Assembly: GCA_018136815.1 (NCBI GenBank)
Contig: CM030933.1
Location: 4,144,341-4,208,340, forward strand
DNA length: 64,000 nt
Direction of reading: 5' to 3'
DNA from: Isochrysis galbana
Lineage: Eukaryota; Haptophyta; Isochrysidales; Isochrysidaceae
Shown here: positions 44,467-56,470 of the stretch, piece after piece
Layout: each line of letters begins with the position of its first letter
Numbering within the stretch: the stretch's first letter is position 1
The notes under the pieces: model-generated
Told to the model about the DNA's origin: nothing
The model's database searches: none
What the model saw: the letters and a program-made list of their open reading frames with translations, nothing else
Made by a program: the position numbers and the translations under genes

Positions 44467-45305
44467 GTGCCCCTCCACGAGCGAGGCAACGAGTTGAATT
44501 CCGTCTGGTCGGATGGATGCCGGCAACCCGAACGCCGACCATGGCATCGCTACTGGGATGTTGTGCAGATCCCCAAGGCGTAGGCGAAGTGTGGGCTTGT
44601 GCCAAGCACTTGTGCTGCATGCGATTGTGCGATTCTTGAATCTTGGACGATGCGTCTCGCCAACAAAGGGCGAAGTGTTGCAAATGCACATGCTAGGACT
44701 GACAAACCGGTCACCGTCCTGGCATACAACCCCGATGCAAAGTTGGCCATCCGATGCTTGTTAGCAACATTGAATTGGCATATTATCCATCAATAGCATC
44801 CTACTATGTGGACTCGGTCCATGATCCGTGTGGTCCACGATCGATTGATCATTCATTACCGGCATCACAACGCCAAATGACAACTTCAATTTAATAGTCA
44901 ACACCGCAGCATGAGCATGGGCATCGTCGGATTGGGCATCGTCGGGTTGTCAAAGTGCAATCATATGTGTGCCATGTGATTGGTGGCCTTAGCGTTGCGT
45001 CGCGTCACGTTTGTGCGCATGGACTGCTCTTATTGGCTCCGTGGCTCGGCTTGTTTTATGTGCTGATTGTCTTGCAGCTTCTATGTCAAGGTCCAATTGT
45101 TGCAGGTGCCAGGGCGGGTGTCAAGTATCGAACGCGACACAAAATAATACTGATAAAACATCTGGGTCTGAGTGTTGGTAGTACCACTACTGCCACTAGC
45201 CCGGTACCATCACGACATCCCTCAGCGCTCAGCGCACTTGCCCGTACACCTTGACGCGTGCTGATGCCTCAAACACACGCAAACATGTGTCCCTTCGACC
45301 TTCGG

Positions 45306-45543
45306 GAACTCGAAACTCCTTAAAACTCCCCCCTAGCTTACCCTCGGCTCCCATTATAAAGATAAAGAAAAAACATAAACATCTAAAAATTCAGGGCGAA
45401 TAATATAAGGGATAAGGGCTTACAGAACTCGAAACTCCTTAAAACTCCCCCCTAGCTTACCCTCGGCTCCCATTATAAAGATAAAGAAAAAACATAAACA
45501 TCTAAAAATTCAGGGCGAATAATATAAGGGATAAGGGCTTACA
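45306..45543. repeat. exact 119-bp tandem duplication
   Basis: Units 45306-45424 and 45425-45543, starting GAACTCGAAACTCC and ending ATAAGGGCTTACA, appear identical base for base. The sequence is AT-rich with AAAGATAAAGAAAAAACATA. A very recent duplication or an assembly artefact. Confidence 0.95.
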
Positions 45544-45888
45544 CCTATTGCTAGACTGGCTTACGCACCCTCCCGTCACCGCCCGGTTGTATTGCCCTGC
45601 GCCCCATCTACATTTAGAAGGCTATAGACAGGCTATAGGCATAGGCATGAATATTCGTGTAAGTTACGCGCCCACACTCACAGCGGAACTGTTCCCCGTG
45701 CTGTTGTTGCTACTGACACACAAGACACACAGATTCGGATTCCCCATGGTCTCAAGCCCAGGTTTGCAGATTTTGGTCTCGAATTTCGCGATTCGAATTT
45801 TGTTTTTTCTGTTCCCGTAATTGTAATTGTGCGGCTCGTTTAATTAAGGTAATAAACAGACACGACTTCGACTTCACGCTCCGCGGTT

Positions 45889-46015
<127 letters not shown>

Positions 46016-47966
46016 CCTCCCTCCCTCCCTCCCCCCCCCCCTCTCTTAATTAAGTCTTCAAATTCAGCATATTACATATTATTGGATCACAGACACAGAC
46101 ACATAATGCAATCACTTCGAGCTTCGACGCGCGGTCACGCTGGTTGTTATTGAATCGCAACATGATGGAGCATAGACGGGGTAACAGCTTATCAGCTCTC
46201 AAGGGTTATGGAGCTGTCACTAATATCAGCACTAATATCAGCTCTCATGAGAGTTGTGAGTTGTCCTGTTGTCCCAACCAACAACAACAACAACACTCCC
46301 CTGTCCCTGTGCGCGCGCACGCGTGTGTTGATTTACGCTTTCCACACTCCACACACAAACTCTATCTCTCTCTCTCTTTTCTAGCCTCTAGCGTAGATTG
46401 GTATTACTAGTTGGATGAACCTATCGCATCTTAGTTAGGGATTGAGGATAGATAGAGCGTAGCAGCCAAGCAGCCGACCGACGGAGGCGACTAAGAATGT
46501 ATGTATGAAGTATCGATGTTGATGGAGGGGAGGGAGGCGACGATTCTAATTAATAGTAAAAGGAGTCATATAGTAGTAGATCAGCCCCTTTAAGATTAGT
46601 CTAGCAGCCGCAGCCGACAACTAATATCAGTGATTTGGCAGTTTGGAGTTTGGAGCTATTACTCTTACTGAGAGCTCATCACAGTACTCTTACTTACCCC
46701 ATCTATGTGATGGAGGCCTCAACTTGAACTTGATCTGCCAAAGACAAAGATTGAGTCAATCGATTGAGCACGATTAGCGCCAAAAACACATACTGCACAC
46801 TGGAGCAATGAGAAGACACGTTCACAAGATGATGCAGAATTAGGGCTCAGAGAAAATGCAATCTGGGCCGCGATGCCCGGTTTCGATTCGATGTTGAGCG
46901 TTTTACGTTGAAGCCCTTCGCGACTTTATTGTCTTTCTTTTTCTTTTGTCAGTATTTGATTACGTTTTGTGGTGGGGGCCCAAGGGGGGAGGTCTGAGTC
47001 CTAATGGGCCCCGGATATGTGCTTGTTGGGTGTATTGGAAAGTTTCTACTAAAAAATCCTCAAATTTCCTCAATTCTGAGATGGTCATTATTTCACCCCT
47101 AATACTAATACTAATAATTAATAATTAGTAATTAATAACCCTGTTTCCTGTTTGACCGCCCTAGCTTAATTAATGCATCAATGGAGGTATGGAGGGGTGG
47201 AGAGCCATGGTGGAGCTGGCCAGGCTCGGCTTCTGGGCGATGGCACGGGCCGCGGCTCTCGATCACCTGAGACCTGGGAGGTGTGGAAGCTTGCTCGCGG
47301 ACTGCTTCGGCGGCGCCGCGTCTGTCATGGCCCGATCGGCCGGCGCGACGGCGGGGGCGGGGGGAGACCAGGGGAGCGGCGCGCGCTCCATGCCTCTATC
47401 GCTTTGACGGTAGTTGCCCAGCCGGCGAGGGATGTCTGGACGCATATCAATAGGTATGTGATAACGCCGAGACACCATATGATGTGAGAACCAACAACTC
47501 TCAAGCAAATAAGTCCACACAGAGATCCAGCAAATAGTACTGTCGCTATGATACTGCACACCCATTTTGCTCCGGCTCGATAAGCAGTACCGTTCATGGC
47601 ATGCTTTGTGCGAGGAGAGACTAATGAACGTTTGTAGACGCATGGAGCATGATTTCCGTTGTGTAGAAGCATGGTGGTGGGCAACACGCGGGGTTGGCAA
47701 CGAGAACAAAGAGAACTGCACGCACTTAATGATTCCACCGCATGAGACGTATGCCTGCATGCGTGGCCTGCCATGAGAGCATGATCGCATGGTTAATGAT
47801 GCGTATGTGCACTGAGCAGAGCCAGTCTGCTGTCTAGCGCAAGCCCTTCTCACAAAACGTATGGGCTGGCAGGTGCCAGGTACATTGGTGGAAGGAAAAA
47901 GTCCATCGAGGAAGACATCCAGATCTAGTTGGGTGTGCAATCTCAAGATTGGAGGGAGAAGATGCA

Positions 47967-48425
47967 TCAAACTGCCTGATCTTCCTGATTGCAGTTCCAA
48001 ACGGGCATTCCTCGATGTGATGCGCCCTCCCTGCACTCAAGGTGGCCCTCGACGACCACGCCCAGCCCGACCTTCTCCATCTCATCTGGGTCGATGCCCT
48101 CGTACCAAGCATACTCGCGCGGTGCGGAGGTGCAGATGATTTCGTCAGGCGGCTTCCCTTCGACCACGTAGCACGCCATCTCCTCCTCCTCGGCCGCTGC
48201 CGCGGGGGGTGCGGAGAGGCTCCGGAGCCAACACGTCAACTGGTTGCGCCCGTTGATGATCCGCTGTGCCAGGCTTTGCGGTGCGGAGAGGGCGAGCCTC
48301 GAGGCCGGGACGCGAGGTGTGGTACTGCCTATGAATGTGTAGGCGCGCAGGTCGGCTGGAGGGATCGAGGAGAGCGCCGAAACCGAGACGGAGAGGGAGA
48401 GGAGGAGCCACCGTCCACCGCTCAT
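47967..48425 (-). CDS. small protein with signal peptide and conserved-looking acidic C-terminal domain
   Basis: 152 residues, single exon. MSGGRWLLLSLSVSVSALSS is a good signal peptide. It is followed by a Ser/Thr/Arg/Pro segment (FIGSTTPRVPASRLALSAP) of the kind seen in bipartite plastid leaders of secondary-plastid algae. The mature part from about 80 reads ACYVVEGKPPDEIICTSAPREYAWYEGIDPDEM...EGHLECREGASHRGMPVWNC, with tryptophans and cysteines that look conserved, but I cannot name the family. An intron near the end is possible, as the last seven residues look unconserved. Plastid or secretory location is inference from the leader. Confidence 0.55.
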   Translation of the reverse strand: MSGGRWLLLSLSVSVSALSSIPPADLRAYTFIGSTTPRVPASRLALSAPQSLAQRIINGRNQLTCWLRSLSAPPAAAAEEEEMACYVVEGKPPDEIICTSAPREYAWYEGIDPDEMEKVGLGVVVEGHLECREGASHRGMPVWNCNQEDQAV

Positions 48426-49330
48426 CGCTCACCTCTCTCTAGCTCTCTCACCCTTACCGTCTCTCTTCTCCGCAGTTCTGTCTCTCCCCGCCTTCTTCTT
48501 GATGAGTTGTCCCTAATAGTTTGCCTTGATCTGCGAGATCTTTCCTTCCGCATATCGTGTCGTCGTCACCTCCTCCCCACATCCAATCAAGGCCTAAACT
48601 AAACGTGAATCCTCGTTTACACAGATTTCCACATGGGGCCCCCCCAGCTGTCACCCTCCCCGCTTCCTGGAGAGGGAGGGAGGGCGTGAGAGAGGAGAAG
48701 AGCGCGCGCGCCGGGGGGGGGGGGGGGGAGGGGGGGGGGGGAGGGGGGAAGACTGGCGGGGGGAGGGTTGCCGCGGCTAAAGAAACAAAGTAGAGTATAG
48801 GATTATTTTATGGTTGCCCTCCTTGGGCTGTGCTTCCCCGCTCCCCCCTCAGGAGAGAGAGGGGGGGGGGGGGGGGGGGGAGAGAGGGTGAGGGCGGCGG
48901 CGGCGGCGAGTGCGTTAAGCATCAGAGGAGAGTTGGCCGCGCGAATCTAACCCTCTCTCGCACGGTGGGCTCACGGTTGTTCCGGCAGCGAGAGAGAGAG
49001 AGCGACGATGCTGAGACGGCGGCGGCTACTTCACATCATCTTCACATCTCTTCTTCGTCAGAGACACAAAGGGCGCCGCTTCTCCTTCATCAGTCATCGG
49101 CCGTGTACTTACGGCGATCGAAAATCTAACACTCTAGCTCTAGGCCGCTCAAACACTGTGTTAACTTCTAAGGGTGGAAAACTGAAAAAGTGACTGAGGA
49201 AAGCCTAGATGTGAAACACGGTGGGTTAGGTCTAGAAACACACCAAAAACAGCTGTTTTTGACTTTTTTGGAAACAAGGTGAAACACAGTACCGAAAACA
49301 GCGGGTCATCGGGTCATATGTCATATATGT

Positions 49331-49375
49331 ATAAATTTTTATAAATTAAATTTTTAACAAATTTTTATGGGTCGC
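49331..49375 (-). repeat. truncated LINE 3' tail (first family)
   Basis: On the minus strand GCGACCCATAAAAATTTG followed by TTAAAAATTTAATTTATA matches the ends of 2598-2718 and 30508-30629, with a slightly diverged AT tail. Only the last 45 bp are present. Confidence 0.75.
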
Positions 49376-49740
49376 GAGACCAAAAGCGTTCAATTATCCC
49401 CATCCCTGCTAACACCTTTCGTTGTCACCTAGAGGTTACTTGACTCAACTTGACACTTCACATGATAAAACACACACGTGGTCTTACTCCATTCACCATT
49501 CACTCGATTTGGGGCAGGGTCGATATCTCGTTGAAATCACGATCACAATCCACGTCTCGCACACAGCACCAAGTCTGCCCTCCGATCGTAGACTCTGCAA
49601 ATCTGATGGGTGTATGTCCATACCAAAGAGCACCGCGTAAATGCAGATGCAGAAAACAAGTTTCGTTACACGTCTATAGGGAGGAGACGAGGAAGGGTGA
49701 GCAGTTTCGCAGTTTCTGCAGTGGGAAAGTTTCTGCAGTT

Positions 49741-49890
49741 GAGTAGTTCCCTGAAGTTCAGCAGTTCCCTGAAGTTGAGCAGTTCCCTGAAGCTGAGCAG
49801 TTCCCTGAAGTTGAGTAGTTCCCTGAAGTTGAGCGGTTCCCTGCAGTTGAGCAGTTCCCTGCAGTTGAGCAGTTGAGCAGTTCCCTGAAG
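49741..49890. repeat. 18-bp minisatellite, about eight units
   Basis: Units of GCAGTTCCCTGAAGTTGA with changes (GCAGTTGA, GAAGCTGA, GCGGTTCC). Open frames through it read (SSLKL)n. No coding role is evident. Confidence 0.9.
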
Positions 49891-50517
49891 TCCGCCCCCG
49901 CCCCCCTGCCGCTCACCCTGCGTTGCCTACCAGCCCCCCCCCCCTCCTCGCCTGCGAGCCCCCCCCCCCCCCCCTTCACAACTTCACAGCCTCCTCTCCT
50001 GTCGCCCTCCCCGCGTGCCAGAATCCAGAATCGCGATGGACTCCTCTTCTCTGAAGCGTCCTATGGAACCAGACGAAGAGGCCATCGTCATCGCTACACG
50101 TAGATGTCCAATCCTTCACCTTCACGTAAACGGTTTGTAAACATGAAAAGAATAGCTTTCTCGTGGGTAGCTCGCCTCCCCTCCCCACTTCTCACAGTTT
50201 CCTACAAAGAAAGCTCAGCAACGCAATTCGGGGATCGGCGCCGTCAAAGCCGTGGCATCGATCCGCACACCGCAACTTTATACACGAGTTGGCAACACTC
50301 ACTTTGCAAAGACGGCACCTATGTATGGACCGTCGAACCAACACGCTAGATCGAACGGGATAAGGGCCCAGCGCGGGGTTCTTACGTTGCAACTCGGAGA
50401 AGCTCCGGCGGCCACCCCGACCAAAAAGGCATGGGAGGCACAAAGATGACGACGAGTACTAAACAAGTCTACACTGAAAGGCTAGCAAGTTGGCTGCTCA
50501 CCCTCACGGGAGCTAGT

Positions 50518-53047
50518 TCACCAATGATGGAAGAATGGGTTCGAATTATCGAGCCTACGCAAAAGCGAGTTTGCTATTTGAGCACGTTGCAGCACGGAGA
50601 GGCGTCCCGAGTCCAGAAGTTCGCGAGCGTCCTGCAGAACGTCAGAGCGCAACCACCCTCGCAGCCAGCGGGCCCCGGCAGCGCGCAGTCGCATCACGCG
50701 GAAGACTAGCTCTCCTGTAACATCGGGACGAGGATTCCACGCCTCAGCATGGTTGGAAGTTGCGTGGAAGCTTATGTGCAAGCACAGAGCGATGGACGAC
50801 GCACCTGCAGTGGCTAGGTCCATCGGTGAGACCTCATGCTGTGTGAGCGAGTAGGTACCAGCGGGCAGAGCACCAGCCGCACGATTCAGCATTCGTTGGA
50901 TCGTGACGAGCTCGCGTCTACGACAGCAGTTGGGATGAAGGGCTCAGCAGCCATCGCAGCGCACATGATCTAGAAGCGGCATTCGGTTGTCAGCTTAAGG
51001 TGGACGAGCGCATGGTGGAATGGCTGGAGCTCACCGAATGTCTTCGATCGGGCCACGAGGGGACGACGTGCGCAGGCGTTGGTAGATGGCACGTAGGAGA
51101 GCGAGGAGGGCGGTGCCGAGCAAGAGCGCTGGCACTACCGCCATGATCTGGAGAGTGAAATCGTTGCGCTTGAGCGTCTGGTCTGCGTACTCGACTTGCT
51201 CCTCAAGCAGCACCTGCGAGAGGGTGTGTGTTCCGCCGTGCTTGAGGCGCGCCGCTTCTTCAAGGAGTGCAAAACTTGACTATCCATCTTCCCCCATCCC
51301 CAACGACCTCCAGACGTTTGCAGAGACTGCACTCGAAGGCGGTCACCCGGCCATGGCAGCTCCAAACGCGCGTTCACCTTCAGATGCTGTATTTGAAGCA
51401 GCAGCGTCCGCGGTAGCTCTCCTCTCAGGAGCCCGTTGAGGGGCCGCCGAGAGTCGCGCTCAAAGACGAGGTTGACGGTCTCCATCGATCCACCTGCAGC
51501 TTGTGCGGCGGCAGCCTCGCGTGTTGCCTGTGGAGCACGGGTGTGGTTGGAGAGGGCGGGTCGGTGCGGAAGGCTACCGCGCCAAGGTAGCCAGCTCGGC
51601 CGCGCCAAAGAAGCCAGCTCGGCTGCGCATGCCTCTGTCCGCGCCGCAACGCGCGCGCCGAACGCCGGCCGCCACCACGTGCTCTCTAGGCCTCAGAGTC
51701 ACCGTGTCAGCATGGGCATGCACTTCTCGCGCAAAGGCCTCGAGGGAGCGGTGCAGGGAGTCGCGCGAGGCGGCGGCAGTGGCTGAGTCGATGATGGGCC
51801 GCGGCGTGCCGTAGAGCTCGTGCGCTATGTCGCGAACCTACGAGGGCGCCGTGGCGCGTGAACGCTTCCGCGGGCGTTGAGCTGGTGTGACGTGGCAAGG
51901 GAGACAGATGCCAACAGCGTGCTCGTACCGGCTCGGACACGTGCGTTGTCCAGAAGCGCTGCACGTCCGATTGAATCTTGCGGAGGAAGGCAAGAGCGGC
52001 GCGGCGGCGCTCCTCCGAGTGCGCGGTCGATGCGAGGTAAACGAGTCCACCGAGCAGTAGTGCGAGCGGGAGGATCTGCCCACGCGAGATGGCAAGCGGA
52101 GGTTGCAGCTCGCGCGGGACGCGCCTTGAGTTGAGCGACTTTCGGATCGAGCGCAGGAAGGAGAGGTGGGTGCGCGTGGCCTCAAGCATACCATCTCGCG
52201 AGGGCGTGATGGTGAGTGAGATGGCGTCGTTTTCTCGCTCGCGCGTCGGCGGCCGGCCGCCGCTGCCGGCGGGCGCCCACGGTGGCGAGCGGTACAGCGC
52301 GTATGCACCATAGTTTGCGAGCCGCTCCGAGGCGGCGGCAAGCGCGCGGTTAGCCTCCTCGCAGATGGACAAGAGCTCGCGCCGGCGATCAGCGCGCAGC
52401 TGGACGTCCCACTCCATGCCACGTACGGGCGGGCCACCCAACCAAGAGCCGTACTCGAGCCACTCGCCGCCGGCACGTATGATGGCAACACGCAGATCGT
52501 GCAGAATGCCCGCTTGCACCATTAGCAGTCGCTCCGAGCGAAGGAGCGCGCGGTGGCGGGCGCCGACGCCGAAACGCGAGCGCGCCGAACCAAGAATAGG
52601 CGCCGACGCGCCCGGCGAGATGGACGGCAGCCAGAGCGAGAAGGAGGACGAGTGCCACCGCTCGTTGAGCTTGTGCACTGCAACAGCAGCAGCCTCGAGA
52701 GCTCCTAGCGTGGCCTCGATACCTCCGAGTTGTGTGCGGCAGAGCAGCCAAAGGGCCTCTGTTTCAGGCTCGCCCCAATTTGCCTCGGCACTCGCCCGTC
52801 GCCCGCGCGCTCCACGTTCAGCGCGCAGAGAGCCGGGAGAGCCAGAGGAGGTCGAGCGGAACAGCAGTCTCTCGAGCATCCTCTCCGCCTCAGCTGAGTG
52901 CCAGCCGTCAGCGGAGGCCTTCTGCTGGCGGAGCGACTTCTCGGCGTAGCGCAGCATCCGCTCACGCACCGGCTCCGTCAGGATCAGTGAGTCCGAGGCG
53001 GCGCAGCCCGCGGCGAGCGCGAGGAGCGGAGGGAGCGACGAGCGCAT
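50518..53047 (-). CDS. NCA2: NCA2-family mitochondrial membrane protein, six exons
   Basis: Exons on the minus strand: 53047-51929, 51837-51703, 51527-51378, 51213-51035, 50917-50805 and 50714-50518, all in phase, about 630 residues. In yeast NCA2 is an inner-membrane protein affecting expression of mitochondrially encoded ATP synthase subunits. Splicing rebuilds the family pattern. SEERRRAALAFLRKIQSDVQRFW is followed by HVSEP-VRDIAHELYGT, then SRDSLHRSLEAFAREV, NLVFERDSRRPLNGLLRGEL, RTLLLQIQHLK and LLEEQVEYADQTLKRNDFTLQI. A membrane helix AVVPALLLGTALLALLRAIY comes next, then IEDIR-RELVTIQRML and ELVFRVMRLR. A first hydrophobic helix (ILPLALLLGGLVYLA) ends exon 1's core. The start MRSSLPPLLALAAG was chosen as the last ATG before homologous-looking sequence; the frame is open 98 codons further upstream. 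Confidence 0.82.
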
Positions 53048-54520
53048 GGCCGACGCGTGACGGCCAGGAGACACAACGGGGGGGCGAGGCGGAGACGGGC
53101 AACCCGTGGATTGAACAGGTAGACCAGGCCAATTATTCATGAATTCTTTAGGTTCGAATGGGTTCTTCGAGCGTGCTCCCTCCGGACGCCGGCAAGGTTT
53201 CATGATGAAACGGGGTGTATTCTTTACGTCTCCTGAGGGTCTTCCCGGTAGCGACGCGCGGCCGGTGTGTGCTGTGTGGTGTTCTGCTCCTCTCTGTGTG
53301 TGTGGCGGGCGGAGGCGGGGAAGAGCTCCCCGAGCGAGCACAAGCTCTACGGACCGGCCGAGAGAACTACTTCGTCTTTACTCTAGGAGTACCCTGGAGG
53401 GAGTACTTGAACTCTTTACTGCTGGGACCGCAGCAGCCAAATGCCAAATGGCTCCTTCGTTTTTTTACTTTTTCGTGGAGAGAGGGGGGCTGCCCGAAAT
53501 AAAACAGCGAAAAACATATACATATGTTTTGGGCCTCCGAAAAAAACACTGTTTCTGTGTTTCACATGTAGGGCCCTACCAAGAGGCAAGAGGCCCTGGG
53601 ACGTAGTACGTAGTACTAGTGTACTAGTACATAGTCCATAGTCCATGGCCAGGGCGTCTTCGAATGCAGACATGCCATACATGGGCCCCAGCCTCTCTCG
53701 CACGGGGAGAGCTTCTCGCTGGCGCCGCGCGCGCCCGCCTGTCACCCGCCGTTGGCCATCCATTCTATGGATCCTTTCTAACCACCTTAATGGTGCACCC
53801 TAACTGTAGGGTTATAAAGGAGTTTAAATATAACTAGTGTAACTAATTCAAGCCTAGCTAAACTATTTTAGTAGTAGAGCTTTAATGAGAAAAGGGGTAG
53901 TTTGGAAGTGGCGGGAGCGCCGGGGTGGGGGAGGGGGGGAGGGGCAGGGGGGGAGGGGCAGAGAGCGGGGGAAGGGGGGGGGGGGGGGGGAGCGCGCGAG
54001 GGGAAGGGGTGCCAGAGGAGGAAGGGGAATGGGAAGGGGCTTCCAGCGAATAAAGTACAAGGGAGAGAACAGGTTAGAAAGAGTTGTGGGCGCCGAGGGC
54101 GGGAGAGCGCTCGTGCTGCCGAGAAGGTCCCAGAGACAGAGGTGGGCGCGGCCGGACCCCCGCCCCCCCTCCACCCCCTCTCTCTGGCGCTTGTGCCGCT
54201 TGCCCTGGGTATGAGTGGTGGCTCACAGCGCTGCTGGATTGAATGCACGCCCTTCCCCACGGATCGCAATTCCGCGCCTGCGAGAGGCGATGAAACTGAC
54301 AGCCGTTTGACATCCGGCCAAGTACCTCCCTCTTTTCTTCCCCCCTCCTCCGCCCCCCCCCTCCCCGCTCACCTTCTTTCCTCATTGCCTGATTCTCCGA
54401 CTTGCCCTTTGCCGAGTGGAGAAGGTCTGCAAAAGGGTTGGCTCTCCGCATCGCACCACAGCGGCATACACAAAGCACAGCTGATGGTATGCTAGGCCTG
54501 CCTTATTCAGGTGGGGAGTC
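53048..54520. other. intergenic with G-rich tract
   Basis: No gene recognised. 53930-54010 is G-rich. 53515-53580 resembles the AAACACTG/GGCCTCC repeat family. TACTAGT-type short repeats lie near 53605-53640. Confidence 0.4.
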
Positions 54521-55080
54521 ATGAGCGATGAACAAAAGCCTGAAGTTGACGCCATTAACCTAAAGGTTGCATCGCAAGACGGTAACGATATTTACTTCAA
54601 GGTGCGCCTTATTGGGATCCACAGCGCTTCTCGCCTGCCGACCTACAACTTGGGCTGGCGTGCTAGCGATGGTGCGTAGTTCGGGGCCCACTTGATCTGG
54701 ACCACAAGGCCAGCTTTAACTGCTTACCAGCTCAGCCTCCTCCACTGTTTGCAGTGTAAGAAGACAACGCCGCTGGCAAAACTCATGAATGCCTATTGCC
54801 AGCGGCAGGGGCTAACGTTAGGGTCAGTGCGCTTCCTGTTCGACGGCAACCGCCTTACTGAGCACCAGACCCCAGGGGAGGTGCGATCACTCATGTCACC
54901 CCCGCACAACACCCGCCTGCTGCTGAGTCATTTCCGCGTGACGCAAGATCTCTTTCTCACGCCGGAGTTGCCGTGATAGTATTACTGCTCACTCGCTCGC
55001 TCCGTTTCGCGTGCCTGCAGTTGGATATGGAGGATGGCGATGTGATTGACGTGATGGTGGCGCAGCAGGGAGGCTGCTGA
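54521..55080 (+). CDS. SUMO: SUMO (small ubiquitin-like modifier), three exons
   Basis: Exons 54521-54601, 54755-54880 and 55021-55080 join in phase to 88 residues. SUMO is conjugated through its C-terminal Gly-Gly to lysines of nuclear and other proteins. The sequence shows INLKVASQDGNDIYFK, then CKKTTPLAKLMNAYCQRQG, RFLFDGNRLTEHQTPGE and LDMEDGDVIDVMVAQQGGC. The beta-grasp order, the acidic MEDGD loop and the QQGG end are all intact. The donors are GTGCGC and GTGCGA; the acceptors are TTTGCAG and CCTGCAG. The precursor tail after GG is only a single Cys, so processing by a SUMO protease would remove one residue. The acidic N-terminal tail (MSDEQKPEVDA) is short. Confidence 0.95.
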
Positions 55081-56470
55081 TTGGTGCTTTTGTGCTTCCC
55101 TTCGAATTTAAGCCATGCCGCTTGAGTAGCCCAGACTGAAAGTAGCCTATGGGGAATCATGTATGTGTGAGGTTCATACATGTGGGCTTGGCACGTGGAC
55201 GTCGCTGCCCGCACCATGTATTTTCCACATAGCACGAGGTCTACTCGCATGGTATTTGGTATTTGGTTTGTGCTGCTCCCAATGGGAGCGTTAGCCTGCT
55301 TCGTTTCGGCGGATGCAGTTGTATTTTACAAAATCAGAAACAGGACAAAGAACAAATTCTGTTGAAATTCTCGCCACGCGCGCGAGCTTGCAAAAAAAGT
55401 AAACGCCCTCGCAGCCACGACGCCCGTCTCCCTGCTCATCCTCCCTCCACCGCTACCTTGCGGCTCGCGTCCCCTCGTGCTCGACTTAGGGGCTCAGGAT
55501 TCCGGGTTTTCAGTGGCAGGCGGCGTGAACTGGCCCCCGAAGGTCTAGTTCTCACCTTCCTGCTGCGCCGTCGAGCGTCCCCCCCCCCCTTTTTTTATGT
55601 CGTACATTGTCCCGTTGGTTGCTGCTATGGGGGCGCCTTTGGCCTTTGGGTGTCTGGGTGTGTGGCGGTCGTGGGTTAAAAATATTTCTGGAAGGTGTCC
55701 GCTACGCTTCTAGTGACTCACACCACTCCGGTATCGCGCTCGCCATCGCCTAAACCCCACACTCTCATCCCCGCTCCCACTACCCCCCCCTAACCCTAAG
55801 GGCTAAGGGGGGTGGGCCCGTGTCCCGCGTGCACGACAACGACGGGCCAGGCGGGAGGCGGGGGGGGGGGGGGGGCTGGGGCAGGCCTGTCAGCTATGTC
55901 CTGTAGTCAAACGTACACGCGTGCGTTGCTTTTTCTCTGAATTCTCGGGGACGTTTGAGTCGTTCTATCGCCGCTGTCCCGGTTGCCTGTTGCCTGTTGA
56001 CTACCAACCATTATATAAATTAACCATGGACCATGGACCATGGACATTTGATGGCTCAACCGAGTCTGTCCCATATTCGACGGAACGCGACCTAAACAGC
56101 GACGGCCCCTACAATTAGTTCTGATCTTTTATTCTCGTAAACATTAAAATTAATATAAAATTTCTCATGAGTAGCTCGCCCCCCCCCCCCCCCCCACTTC
56201 TGCTCACTGTGAAGCGCCTCACGTCCCAGGTGAAGAAGCGTCCGCGTGTGGCGGTGAGCTCGCCCGCGTCAAAACAGGCGTAGACGCGCTCGACCCGTAT
56301 ATCAGCTTCCCCCACGATCCTAGTCTTAGATCTGCAGACCCCCATACATGCTGAATGCTAGCGCGCGCATGAGGGGTGAAGCTGCAAGGCAGGATGTAGG
56401 GGTAGGGAGTGGTATAGGGAAAGTGCGCGGCAGCAATGTAGCGCACAGGGCTGCGCGCGTGGCGTGAATA
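55081..56470. other. intergenic with LINE 3' UTR copy
   Basis: 55365-55560 is a second copy of the 3' UTR of the LINE at 32931-33862 (TTGCGGCTCG...CCTCGTGCTC...TTCAGTGGCAGGCGGCGTG), in the same minus orientation. 56130-56215 belongs to the short AAACAT...TTTCTCATGAGTAGCTCGCC family. 56440-56485 resembles the LINE's GAATATTAAGAAG end in plus orientation. No gene recognised. Confidence 0.55.

Larger units (their letters stand above)
48426..50517. other. intergenic with G tracts, dispersed repeats and a minisatellite
   Basis: G tracts at about 48714-48750 and 48848-48880. 49143-49312 is a copy of the 24074-24312 family. 49331-49375 is a minus-strand fragment of the first LINE's tail. 49741-49890 is a minisatellite. 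50092-50200 belongs to a short repeat also at 56130-56215 and 62195-62310 (TTCTCGTGGGTAGCTCGCC type). No gene recognised. Confidence 0.5.

Noticed and set aside
55780-55805. CTAACCCTAAGGG resembling telomere repeats
   Set aside because: Only one or two units, within ordinary sequence; no array.
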